Shown: one piece after another, positions 24,709 to 33,197 of the stretch
Layout: each line of letters starts with the position of its first letter
Position numbering within the stretch: the first letter of the stretch is position 1
Assembly: GCF_004522175.1 (NCBI RefSeq)
Contig: NZ_SDEB01000006.1
Coordinates: 1-64,000, forward strand
Source: Paracoccus ravus
GTDB taxonomy: Bacteria; Pseudomonadota; Alphaproteobacteria; Rhodobacterales; Rhodobacteraceae
Direction of reading: 5' to 3'
Length of the DNA: 64,000 nt
Notes under the pieces: generated by a model
What the model saw: only the letters and a program-made list of their open reading frames with translations
Told to the model about the DNA's origin: nothing
Databases searched by the model: none
Translations under genes and position numbers: made by a program

Positions 24709-25754
24709 GGCGCTGTTGCACAATCAGCTGAGGACCGCAGTTCCCCTTTCCCCGGATGCGCTTATACCAGCAGCACCGTGACCGGGATGCCGAGTGCCGT
24801 GAAGCGGTTCATGACCGCCGCGCGGATCTGGACCTCGGCGACCTGACGGTGGAAGTCGCGGGACATCAGCCGCTGGCCGAGCAACTTCACGCAGTTCATT
24901 TTCGTTTCCACCCTGCTTCGGCGATGGTACCCGCACCAGTTCCGCCACAGCGTCCTGCCAAGGTGTTTCGACGCCCGCAGGATCTCGTTGCGCGCTCGGG
25001 CTCCAGCGCTGTCCGGCTTCCATGGCTTTGCGTTGCGGCGGGGCGGAATGACCGCCGCCGCACCTCGGGCTGCGATGGCGTCGTGGCAGGCGCGCGTGTC
25101 ATAGGCACCGTCGGCAGTGACGCTGGCAATCTCCTCATCCGCGGGGATCTGGGCGAGAAGGTCGGGCAGGACCGGCGCATCGCCGATATGGCTCCCGGTG
25201 ACTTCGACGGCCCGGATCTCCAGCGTTTCCTCGTCGATCCCAAGATGAATCTTGCGCCACACGCGTCGCTTGAAGCCGCCATGCTTGCGCGTGTGCCACT
25301 CGCCTTCGCCTCCACCTTGATGCCGGTGCTGTCCACGAGCAGGTGCAGCGCGCCCCTGCCGCCGCGATAGGGGATGGTAACATCCAAGGTTTTCTGCCGA
25401 CGGGACAGGGTGCTGAAGTCCGGCACGGACCAGCCCAGCCCGGACAGTTCCAGCAGGCTCGCAACAAAACCGGTGGCTTGGCGAAGCGGCAGCCCGAAGA
25501 GAACCTTGATGGTTAGGCAGGCCTGGATCGCCGCGTCACTGTAGGCTTGCTGGCGACCACGTCGCCCTGTTGGCACTGCTTCCCATTGCATGGAGGCATC
25601 GAACCATAAGGTCAGCGATCCGCGGCGCTTCAGTGCCTGATTATACGCGTGCCAGTTGGTGGTCTTGTAAGTCGGTTTCGGCAGTCTGCTCATGCCATCC
25701 GGCTACGACATTGGATTCACAAAGTGAATCCCAGCCCATTTGTGCAACAAGGCC
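24709..25754 (-). mobile_element. IS5-family insertion sequence (IS903-like ends)
   Basis: About 1046 bp, close to the usual IS903-group length. The left end is GGCGCTGTTGCACAA. The right end, read inward, is GGCCTTGTTGCACAAA. These are typical imperfect terminal repeats of this IS5 subgroup. The transposase reads leftward. No flanking 9-bp duplication is visible, so the neighbourhood has been rearranged since insertion. Confidence 0.8.
24762..25693 (-). pseudogene. IS5-family transposase with a single frameshift
   Basis: The N-terminal part (from MSRLPKPTYKTTNWHAYNQAL to STGIKVE) is in one frame. The rest (WRKIHLGIDEETLEIRAVEV to the end) is in another. The join is near 25309-25312, where GTGGAGGCGAAGGC lacks one G relative to a frame giving VEGEGEWHTRKHGGFKRR. 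Restoring that base gives an uninterrupted DDE transposase of about 310 residues with LLVDSTGIKV, TADGAYDTRA and NWCGYHRRSRVETKMNC. It is therefore a recent loss, unless frameshifting rescues it. Confidence 0.85.
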
Positions 25755-25805
25755 CCGCTTCTCTCTCGAAGATTTCTTCGGGAGCTTTCCTGCATCATCA
25801 GCCAT
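25755..25805 (-). pseudogene. Truncated 5' end of an unidentified reading frame
   Basis: Reading leftward from ATG at 25805, 17 codons (MADDAGKLPKKSSREKR) run up to the edge of the IS5-family copy at 25754 and are cut there. The codons sit about 60 bases inside the right outer repeat once the IS630 copy is removed. They may therefore be the start of the outer element's own gene. I do not recognise the product. Confidence 0.35.
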
Positions 25806-25845
25806 GTGCCAGACAAGGAAGTTTTTGATCTAGAGCACGTTGCGC

Positions 25846-26905
25846 TCAGTCGATCTCATACCCTGCGGCTTTGAAGTAGTTGTAGCAGTCCTCGTCCGAG
25901 AAGAGATCGCGGACCCGACCGACTGCTGCCCATAGCTGATCGTAGGTCCTCGCAGCGGCTTTTCTGATCAGCGCTTTTAGCTTGGAGAATGCCATCTCGA
26001 TTGGATTCAGATCAGGACTGTATGGCGGCAAAAACGGAAGCCAGGCGCCGATTTCACGCGGAGCCGCCGCCGCCGCGGCGCGGCTCTTCTGGCCGGAGAG
26101 TTTGTCCAGGAATGAGACGGATCAGAAAACGATCCGGGGGATCGTTTTCCCGACGCATGACGTCCCCGGCCCGAAGCGTGGGAACCAGTTGGGTCTTGAT
26201 ATAGAGGTCGAACATCTCGACGTTCATCGCCCCATCGATCACCCAGGGCGCGTCCAATCGGTCATGGCGCAAAGCCGCGACAAAGGATTGGGTGCGCCAA
26301 TGACCGAACGGTGCGTGATCGACGAGGCGCTGGCCGCAGGGTCCCCAGCCGGTCGTCTTCGCCATGTTTGTCTTGACCGCGTTCGGCGTCGCCCTCGAAC
26401 CGGTGGCGGGCTGACGCCTCACTATCGATAAAAGCGAGCCGTTCCAGACGGCTGGCCATGAAGGGCTGGCGCCTCGAGATCCAGACATGGCGCCGGTTGG
26501 CCACGTCCTTGCGCTTCTGCTCAAGCGCCTGCAGGGCTTTTTTTGTCTGTCAGTCCGAGCCCGCGCAGCACGCGCCAGACGGTGGCCCGATGCACGTCGA
26601 TATTATGGGCTTCGGCCAGTTCAGCCATCAACTCATCGAGCGTGATCTCGCCCTTGACCGCGACACGGGCCTTGAGCCACCCGGTCACCCCGGTCAGCTT
26701 GCCGTGTCCGCCGCCGTTACCTTGTGGTTGCGCGGTCAGCCCTCCGGTCTCGCGCCGCAGCGAGATCGTTGACGAATTTCGGCGACACCCGAAAGTGCCG
26801 GGCCGCCGCGCGATGCCCGTGACCTTCGTCGACATAGGCCATCACTCGGCTTCGAAGTTCTATCGGATGTGGCTTGCCCCTCTGAATCCCCCATATCTGC
26901 CTCAA
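25846..26905 (-). pseudogene. IS630-family transposase, multiply frameshifted
   Basis: Pieces in several frames together give an IS630 transposase. An N-terminal helix-turn-helix (RGKPHPIELRSRVMAYVDEG, HFRVSPKFVNDL) is followed by GEITLDELMAELAEAHNIDVHRATVWRVLRGLGLTDKK. Next comes a middle portion ending MFDLYIKTQLVPTLRAGDV. The C-terminal PPYSPDLNPIEMAFSKLKALI with the DDE-type Glu closes it. At least three frame changes and a short palindromic insertion (26125-26149) make it dead. Confidence 0.85.
26125..26149. repeat. Perfect palindrome inserted in the IS630 transposase
   Basis: GAAAACGATCC (26125-26135) and its exact inverse (26139-26149) surround a GGG loop. About 44 bases around it interrupt the transposase between the codons for GDV and the expected ILDNLS region. 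It looks like a REP- or MITE-type miniature insertion. Confidence 0.6.
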
Positions 26906-26976
26906 CAGAAGGGAATCACAGCATCGGCAAACGGGGAAGACTGGATCTCAAAACCCGCGGCGTGCTCTAACTTAAT

Positions 26977-27026
26977 AAGTGCCGACAAATTACCGCCGGC
27001 ACCCTGAGCGTTCAACATTTATCTTA
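26977..27026 (-). repeat. Right outer inverted repeat
   Basis: Inverse partner of 24364-24413. Its outer end is TTCAACATTTATCTTA (27011-27026) and its inner end carries GTGCCGACA. Confidence 0.75.
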
Positions 27027-27032
27027 GGGGGT

Positions 27033-27052
27033 GGGCAATGCGCGGGTTTTTT
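27033..27052. terminator. Right arm of the split bidirectional terminator
   Basis: GGGCAATGCGCGGG followed by six T ends two bases before the hflX stop codon. It pairs in principle with 24338-24355. On its own it has only a half stem, so both convergent genes may have lost efficient termination. Confidence 0.55.
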
Positions 27053-27053
27053 G

Positions 27054-28361
27054 TCAGATCGTCTGGTATCTTGCCTTTTGGCGTTCGGTCCATTGGACGG
27101 TCAGACGCACACCGTCTTCGTCCATGCTTTCCGATTGCACGATACCCTGCTGGTGCAGCCACGCCCGACGCTTGCCGTCGCTATGGGCTAGCTGCAACTC
27201 GACCACCTCGCGCGGCTCATCCAGCGTTTCAGCCAGACGCGCCTCGATCGACGCGAGCAACTCATCAAGCCCCTCGCCGGTCAGGGCGCTGACAGCCTGA
27301 ATGCCTTCGGTACGCGCGTCGGTCCGACGCGAAGCCTCGCGCTGCTCCACGCTCAGCATGTCGATCTTGTTCCAGACCTCGATCTGCGAGACGTCTTCCT
27401 CGACGCCAAGGCTGGTCAGGATCTCGCGCACGTCACCAGCCTGTTCGACCGTCTCGGGATGGCTGATATCGCGGACATGCAGGATCAGGTCGGCGGCCAG
27501 CACCTCTTCCAGCGTGGCGCGGAAGGCCGCGACCAGCTCATGCGGCAGATCGCTGATGAAGCCCACCGTATCGGACAGGATCACCTTCCGCCCACCGGGC
27601 AGGGTCGTCTGCCGCATGGTCGGATCGAGCGTAGCGAAAAGCTGATCCTTGGCCATGACATCGGCCCCGGTCAAGCGATTGAACAGCGTTGATTTCCCGG
27701 CGTTCGTATAGCCGACCAGCGCGACGATCGGATAGGGCACCTTGGCGCGGGCCTTGCGGTGCAGCTCGCGGGTCTTGACCACGCGCTCAAGCTGGCGGCG
27801 CAGGCGGATGACCTGCTCGTCGATGGCGCGACGGTCGGCCTCGATCTGGGTTTCCCCCGGACCGCCGACGAAACCCAAGCCGCCGCGCTGACGCTCGAGG
27901 TGGGTCCAAGCCCGGACCAGACGCGTGCGCTGATAGGCCAAGGCGGCCAGTTCCACCTGCAGCACGCCCTCGCGGGTATGGGCGCGGTCAGCGAAGATTT
28001 CCAGGATCAGACCGGTCCGGTCGAGAATCTTGACGCCCCATTCCTTTTCCAGGTTGCGCTGCTGGACAGGCGTCACCGGCCCGTCGATCAGGACAAGCTC
28101 GGCCCCTTCGCCCTCGGCGGCGGCCTTCAGATGCTCGCCGATCTCGGCGCGCTTGCCCTTGGAGAACAGCATCCCGGCATCGGGGTTGCGCAGCTTCGCA
28201 ACCTCGGCGCCAGCGACATCGATGGCAGGCAGGGCATGGGCAAGGGCCACGGCTTCTTCAAGCGCCAGATCAGGCGATCGGCGCGTCCGCGAATTCCCCA
28301 GATCCGGATGGATCACGTAAGCACGGGTGGGGCGTTCGCGGGTCTCGGTCAGTTCGGCCAA
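27054..28361 (-). CDS. hflX: Ribosome-associated GTPase HflX
   Basis: A 435-residue GTPase that splits or rescues stalled ribosomes. The N-terminal HflX domain (SKGKRAEIGEHLKAAAEGEGAELVLIDGPVTPVQQRNLEKEWG; GGPGETQIEADRRAI) precedes the G domain with G1 GYTNAGKST, G3 DTVGF and G4 NKID. It begins one base after the hfq stop, the classic hfq-hflX pair. Its own 3' terminator is the one split by insertion sequences. Confidence 0.97.
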   Translation of the reverse strand: MAELTETRERPTRAYVIHPDLGNSRTRRSPDLALEEAVALAHALPAIDVAGAEVAKLRNPDAGMLFSKGKRAEIGEHLKAAAEGEGAELVLIDGPVTPVQQRNLEKEWGVKILDRTGLILEIFADRAHTREGVLQVELAALAYQRTRLVRAWTHLERQRGGLGFVGGPGETQIEADRRAIDEQVIRLRRQLERVVKTRELHRKARAKVPYPIVALVGYTNAGKSTLFNRLTGADVMAKDQLFATLDPTMRQTTLPGGRKVILSDTVGFISDLPHELVAAFRATLEEVLAADLILHVRDISHPETVEQAGDVREILTSLGVEEDVSQIEVWNKIDMLSVEQREASRRTDARTEGIQAVSALTGEGLDELLASIEARLAETLDEPREVVELQLAHSDGKRRAWLHQQGIVQSESMDEDGVRLTVQWTERQKARYQTI

Positions 28362-28595
28362 TCAGTCCTCGCCGTCGTAAAGGCTGATCGGCTGCCCCGG
28401 CATGATGGTCGAGATGGCATGCTTGTAGACCAGCTGCGACTGGCCATCACGGCGCAGCAGCACACAGAAATTGTCAAACCAGGTGATCACGCCCTGCAGC
28501 TTGACGCCGTTGATGAGAAAGATCGTGACCGGAACCTTTCCTTTGCGGACATGGTTCAGAAATGCATCCTGAAGATTCTGTTTGTCGCCGGCCAT
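28362..28595 (-). CDS. hfq: RNA chaperone Hfq
   Basis: A 77-residue Sm-like protein that forms a hexamer and pairs small RNAs with mRNAs. The Sm1 motif is [25 protein letters not shown] and the Sm2 motif is [10 protein letters not shown]. The C-terminal tail is short, as in other alphaproteobacteria. A 111-base gap separates it from trkH, so it may have its own promoter. Confidence 0.98.
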   Translation of the reverse strand: MAGDKQNLQDAFLNHVRKGKVPVTIFLINGVKLQGVITWFDNFCVLLRRDGQSQLVYKHAISTIMPGQPISLYDGED

Positions 28596-28706
28596 TCCCT
28601 AGCACCTTGTTCTTATCGCTGTTAACAATGCTTAGGCGAGGCCGGTCACGCTTGCAAGCGCGTGATCCGATGCCCCCGGCAAGCGTTGCATCAAGGACAT
28701 GGCCCG

Positions 28707-30329
28707 CTATTTCCGCCAATATTCCGGCGAGATCAGCGCCAGAATCGCCAGCGTCTCGACCCGTCCGACGATCATCGCCCCGGCAAGGATCGCCTTGGTC
28801 ATGGCGGGCAGGCCGGCCCAGCCCTCCCATGGCGCACCGGCGATCCCGGCCGATCCCTGAAAGCTGGGTGTCAGGGGGATGACCCCGGCAAGCGGGCCGG
28901 TATTCGTCAGAGCAGCGATGGAAAGGATGGTCGCACTGTCGAATTCGACCTGCTGTAGCGAGATCAGCATGACGATTGCCGCGATCGAACAGGCAAAGAG
29001 CATGAAAAAGATGAAGGCCAGATAGGCCCCTTCGCGGCGCAACCTGCGTGCGAGCAGCCCGCCGCCCCCGATCGAGGCAGGATGGACGATCTTTTCCAAT
29101 TCGCGCTCGCTGTGCCGTGCCAGCGCATAGACCCGGAGCAGCTTGACCCCGCCGGCCGTGGTCGCGACACCTCCGCCCATGATCGCAAGCCCCGCCAGCA
29201 TCAGACCGGGCGAGCTGATCCCCGACCAGCTTCGCGCCCCCTGCCAGTCCATCGAGTTCCAGCCGGTCGAGGTCAGGTAGCTCAGGCCATTGAAAATGCC
29301 GCCCCAGGCAGCCGCAAGCGCGCTGTCCACGGTCTCGATCAGGCCGCGCGCGCCCAAGGGAGAGACCCCGATCGCGCCGATGAAATGGCGCAGGAACAGC
29401 GCCGCCGCGACAAACAGGACCGCCCCTGCGGCCAGCCGCAATTCCGGGTCGCCGCGCCAGGTTTCAGAGACACGCAACTCGCCGCCGCCGGGCCAGAAGC
29501 GGCGCGAGAGGGCCGGGATCAGAAACAGAAAGATCACGATCTCGCCGGCCAGGCCGCTTTGCTGGGCCGCCCCGCCATTGACCGGGCTGATCCCGCTGGT
29601 CGAGAGCGTGCTGAGCGCGCGGGTCAGCGCGAAAAGCCCCGTCTCGCCCAGGATCAGCAGCAGGGTCCACATCGCCAGCGTCAGCCCGGCATAGACCGGA
29701 AAGACCAGCTTCGCCGCGCGCATCGCCCGGCTGGCCGGATCTGCCCGGCGAGAGCGATAGAGCGGTTCGGAAAGATGGCTGACCACGCCCGAATCCCGCT
29801 CCGAGCGGGGCAACCGTTCGAAACGCTCGTTCCGGCCATAGGGGCTGGACAGGATCTCGAAGCCGCCGACCCGCAGCGGCGCGAGCAGCGCGACGGCCGC
29901 GACCAGCATGAAAAGCCCACCCATCCAGCCCACCAGCGCACGCCACAGATGCAGCGGCGCGGGCAACAGGTCGGCGGCGTAAAGCGTGGCACCCGTCGTG
30001 GTCAGGCAAGAGATCATCTCCCACCAGGCATTGAAGTAGCCGGTATCGGGCAGGCTTAGCAGGAAAGGCACCGCCATCATGGCCGGAAGCAGCGTCATCG
30101 CCCCCAGCATGATCAAGAGCACACTGCGCGGCTGGGCGCGGCGTGGCTCGGATGCGGTGGCGATCCCCAAGAGCACCGCCAGGATCAGAAACACCGCCCC
30201 GCAACTCATGAAGACCTGACCCAGACGGTGCAGGTTGGTGACATGGGCATAGGCTCCGGGCAGGAACATCGCCAGCGCGACGATCCCGGCGAGAATGACC
30301 AGTAGCGGCAGACGGACCAGCACGCCCAT
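28707..30329 (-). CDS. trkH: TrkH-family potassium uptake membrane protein
   Basis: This 540-residue, multi-spanning membrane protein is the K+ pore of the Trk system. Selectivity-filter-like loops are visible: TTTGATLYA, STLSTSGISPVNGG, LTSTGWNSMDW and LTNTGPLAGVIPLTPSF. These correspond to the four P-loops of the family. The ATG at 30329 lies 7 bases after the trkA stop. The longer reading to 30401 overlaps trkA. It is the membrane partner of the TrkA protein encoded just upstream. Confidence 0.92.
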   Translation of the reverse strand: MGVLVRLPLLVILAGIVALAMFLPGAYAHVTNLHRLGQVFMSCGAVFLILAVLLGIATASEPRRAQPRSVLLIMLGAMTLLPAMMAVPFLLSLPDTGYFNAWWEMISCLTTTGATLYAADLLPAPLHLWRALVGWMGGLFMLVAAVALLAPLRVGGFEILSSPYGRNERFERLPRSERDSGVVSHLSEPLYRSRRADPASRAMRAAKLVFPVYAGLTLAMWTLLLILGETGLFALTRALSTLSTSGISPVNGGAAQQSGLAGEIVIFLFLIPALSRRFWPGGGELRVSETWRGDPELRLAAGAVLFVAAALFLRHFIGAIGVSPLGARGLIETVDSALAAAWGGIFNGLSYLTSTGWNSMDWQGARSWSGISSPGLMLAGLAIMGGGVATTAGGVKLLRVYALARHSERELEKIVHPASIGGGGLLARRLRREGAYLAFIFFMLFACSIAAIVMLISLQQVEFDSATILSIAALTNTGPLAGVIPLTPSFQGSAGIAGAPWEGWAGLPAMTKAILAGAMIVGRVETLAILALISPEYWRK

Positions 30330-30336
30330 CCCGGCC

Positions 30337-31713
30337 TCAGAAGAAGTCGATCGAGACCTGAAGCAGGCGCTCGACCTCGGAAATGTCGGAAACCAGGGCA
30401 AAGATCACGACGATATCGCCTTCTTCGATGCGCAGATCTCCTGTCGGCTTCACCACGCGGCCGCGTTTCTGGACCGCACCCAGAAGCGCGCCTTCGGGGA
30501 ACTCGATGTCGCGGATCGGACGGCCCGCGATGGGCGAGGTCGAAAGCACCTGCGCCTCGATCACCTCGGCCTCGGCATCGCCGATGGAATAGATATCGCG
30601 CACCCGCCCGTGCCGGATATGGCGCAGGATGGTCGAGACCGTGCTGGCGCGTGGGTTGATGAAGGCGTCGATCTCAAGCGTGTCCATGAGCGACATCAGC
30701 GTCGGATCGTTCACCAGTGAAATGGCGAGCTTTGCACCGGCCTGTTTCGCGCGCACCGCGGCAAGGATATTGGTCTTGTCGTCATCGGTAACGGCCAGAA
30801 CCGCATCCGCCCGCGGAACTGCGGCCTCTTCCAGCAGTTCCGCCGCCAGACCGTCGCCATTGAGGACGATGGTGCGGTTGAGCGAATCCGCCGCATCCTC
30901 GGCACGGGCGCGGTCGCGCTCGATGACCTTGACGCGGACCCGTTCGGGGCTGGCCTCAAGCGCCTGCGCGACGGCAAGGCCGACATTCCCCGCCCCGATG
31001 ATGACCACGCTTTCCTGCTTGGCGGTGGGCTTGCCAAAGACCTCGAGCGTGCGCGGCACGTCCTGGCTCAGGGTAAAGACATAGACTTGATCGCCCTCGA
31101 ACAGCTGGTCGCCGGGCTCTGGGGCGAACAGCTTGCCGCCCCGACGCACGCCCGCGACAATGGCGCTGAGGCTGGAGAACATCTCGGTCAATTGCCTGAG
31201 CGGCGTGTTCAGGATCGGGCTGTCCGGGTCGAGCGAGATCCCAAGCAGATGGACCTGCCCGTTCAGAAATGTTTCGGCATCGAAGGTCGAGGGCGCGGAA
31301 AGCCGCTGCATGGCCGAACGCGCCACCTCGCGCTCGGGGCTGATCACCACGTCGATGGGCAGGTGGTCGGTGCGGTAAAGATCGGAATAGATCGCGTCGA
31401 GATAGGCTGATGAGCGCAGCCGCGCGATCTTGCGCGGCACCTGAAAGACCGAATGCGCGACCTGACAGGTGACCATGTTCACCTCGTCGGAATGGGTCGC
31501 GGCGATGATCAGATCCGCGTCGCGCGCCCCTGCCCGGTCCAGCACATCCGGGTGGCTGGCAAAGCCGGTCACGCCCTGCACATCCAGCGCATCGGTGGCG
31601 CGGCGGATCAATTCGGCGCTGGTGTCGATGATCGTGACATCGTTGCGCTCGCCCGCCAGATGGCGCGCAATGTGCCAGCCGACCTGGCCTGCCCCGCAGA
31701 TGATGATCTTCAT
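30337..31713 (-). CDS. trkA: Trk system potassium uptake protein TrkA
   Basis: A 458-residue cytoplasmic gating subunit made of two RCK units. The first nucleotide-binding fold starts MKIIICGAGQVGWHIARHLAG. The second starts VVIIGAGNVGLAVAQALE around residue 232. Each is followed by a TrkA_C domain (QVHLLGISLDPDSPILNTPLRQL; IEAQVLSTSPIAGRPIRDI). NAD(H) or ATP binding controls TrkH opening. It lies 95 bases after ntrX, a conserved alphaproteobacterial arrangement. Confidence 0.96.
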   Translation of the reverse strand: MKIIICGAGQVGWHIARHLAGERNDVTIIDTSAELIRRATDALDVQGVTGFASHPDVLDRAGARDADLIIAATHSDEVNMVTCQVAHSVFQVPRKIARLRSSAYLDAIYSDLYRTDHLPIDVVISPEREVARSAMQRLSAPSTFDAETFLNGQVHLLGISLDPDSPILNTPLRQLTEMFSSLSAIVAGVRRGGKLFAPEPGDQLFEGDQVYVFTLSQDVPRTLEVFGKPTAKQESVVIIGAGNVGLAVAQALEASPERVRVKVIERDRARAEDAADSLNRTIVLNGDGLAAELLEEAAVPRADAVLAVTDDDKTNILAAVRAKQAGAKLAISLVNDPTLMSLMDTLEIDAFINPRASTVSTILRHIRHGRVRDIYSIGDAEAEVIEAQVLSTSPIAGRPIRDIEFPEGALLGAVQKRGRVVKPTGDLRIEEGDIVVIFALVSDISEVERLLQVSIDFF

Positions 31714-31808
31714 GCTGGCCCTGTTCCTTCAACCCACGGCCACGCGATCCTAGCGCGGCAGAATGGGTGCGGATACCGCAAAATGTTTCTCTCGTGGAAG
31801 GGCTTGGC

Positions 31809-33197
31809 CTACTTGCCCATCATCTCTTCCTCGATCCGGACGCCACCCACCACGCCGAGCGACTTGAGCTTGCGATGAAGCGCCGAGCGTTCCATGCCGA
31901 CGAATTGCGCGGTGCGGCTGATATTGCCGCCAAAGCGGTTGATCTGCGCGAGCAGATATTCCCGCTCGAAAAGTTCCCGCGCCTCGCGCAGGGCAAGGCT
32001 GGTGATCTGCGGCCCGAGGGCCAACCCCTCGCCGGTGCCATTGCCGTTGCCCTGGCTTTCCAATTCGCCGGGCTGGATCGGACCGGTGCCGTCACTCAGG
32101 ATCAGCACCCGCTCGATCACATTGCGCAATTGCCGGATATTGCCCGGCCAGGGCATGGCCTGGAGCGCGGCGATCGATTCCTCGGGCAGCGCGCGGTCCG
32201 GCAGGCCCTGCGTCGCATGGAACTGGGCGATGAAATGGCTGGCGAGATGGGGGATGTCCTCGCGCCGTTCCGAAAGCGAGGGGATCGCCACCGGAACCAC
32301 GTTCAGCCGGTCGAAAAGCTCCTGCCGGAAGCGACCGGCCCCAATCTCGGTCGCAAGATCGCGATTGGTCGAGGAAATCACCCGCAGATCGACCCTGACC
32401 TTGTCGGTGCCGCCGGCGCGCTGGAACTGCTGCTCGGTCAGGACGCGCAGGATCTTGGTCTGCGTGCCCAAGGGCATGTCGGCGACCTCGTCGAAATAGA
32501 TCACCCCGCCATGGGCCTGTTCCAGAAGCCCCTGCTCTATCCCGCGCTCGCTGGATTCCCGGCCGAAGAGCACCTCTTCCATATGCTCTGGCTCGATCGT
32601 CGCGCAGGGCACCGGGATGAAGGGCGCGCGGGCGCGCGGCCCCTGGGCATGGATATAGCGCGCGGCCAGTTCCTTGCCCGCCCCCGGCTCGCCGGTCAGC
32701 ATGACACGTCCGTTCGATTTCGACACCTTGTCAAGCTGTTCGCGCAGCCGCTTGAAGCTGGCCGAATGCCCCAGCATCTCGCCGGCCTTGGCCTCGCCGC
32801 GCTTCAGCGTCGAGTTCTCGCGCCTGAGCCGGGCGGTCTCGACGGCGCGGCGGATGACGACCAGAAGCTGGTCGATATTGAAGGGCTTCTCGATGAAATC
32901 GTAGGCCCCCTGCTTGATCGCGGCGACCGCGATCTCGATATTGCCATGCCCCGAGATGATGACCACCGGGACATCGGGATTGTTGCGCTTGACCTGCTTG
33001 AGGATGTCGATCCCGTCCATCTTGCTGTCCTTCAGCCAGATATCGAGGATCATCAGCGAGGGTTCCGCGACATTGATCTCGGCCACGGCCTGGTCCGAAT
33101 TGGCGGCCAGACGTGTCGAATATCCCTCGTCCCGAAGGATGTCCGAGATCAGTTCGCGAATGTCTTTTTCGTCGTCAACGATGAGGATATCGGTCAT
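31809..33197 (-). CDS. ntrX: Response regulator NtrX, without GAFTGA motif
   Basis: A 462-residue NtrC-family regulator: receiver domain with phospho-acceptor Asp52 (LMILDIWLKD), AAA+ domain with Walker A GEPGAGKE and Walker B-like GGVIYFDEVADMP, and a C-terminal Fis-type helix-turn-helix (NISRTAQFVGMERSALHRKLKSL). In the L1 loop, where sigma54 activators have GAFTGA, the sequence is LFGRESSERGIEQGLLEQAHGG, so the loop is missing. It should therefore regulate sigma70 promoters. It overlaps ntrY by four bases. It senses redox or nitrogen signals with NtrY in relatives. Confidence 0.95.
   Translation of the reverse strand: MTDILIVDDEKDIRELISDILRDEGYSTRLAANSDQAVAEINVAEPSLMILDIWLKDSKMDGIDILKQVKRNNPDVPVVIISGHGNIEIAVAAIKQGAYDFIEKPFNIDQLLVVIRRAVETARLRRENSTLKRGEAKAGEMLGHSASFKRLREQLDKVSKSNGRVMLTGEPGAGKELAARYIHAQGPRARAPFIPVPCATIEPEHMEEVLFGRESSERGIEQGLLEQAHGGVIYFDEVADMPLGTQTKILRVLTEQQFQRAGGTDKVRVDLRVISSTNRDLATEIGAGRFRQELFDRLNVVPVAIPSLSERREDIPHLASHFIAQFHATQGLPDRALPEESIAALQAMPWPGNIRQLRNVIERVLILSDGTGPIQPGELESQGNGNGTGEGLALGPQITSLALREARELFEREYLLAQINRFGGNISRTAQFVGMERSALHRKLKSLGVVGGVRIEEEMMGK

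Larger units (their letters stand above)
25833..26967 (-). mobile_element. IS630-family insertion sequence
   Basis: About 1135 bp bounded by GAGCACG (25833) and its inverse CGTGCTC (26961-26967). TA flanks both sides (25831-25832 and 26968-26969), the target duplicated by IS630 elements. The broken transposase reads leftward. Confidence 0.78.
24364..27026. mobile_element. Composite of degraded insertion sequences within one outer element
   Basis: 50-bp imperfect inverted repeats (24364-24413 and 26977-27026) bound the block. The first 16 bases, TAAGATAAATGTTGAA, are identical and each end carries TGTCGGCA-type subrepeats. Inside are an IS5-family 5' fragment (24446-24652), a nearly whole IS5-family copy (24709-25754), a short orphan reading frame (25755-25805) and an IS630 copy (25833-26967). 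All transposase genes are broken. Only the outer ends and short internal pieces of the first invader survive. Confidence 0.75.
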
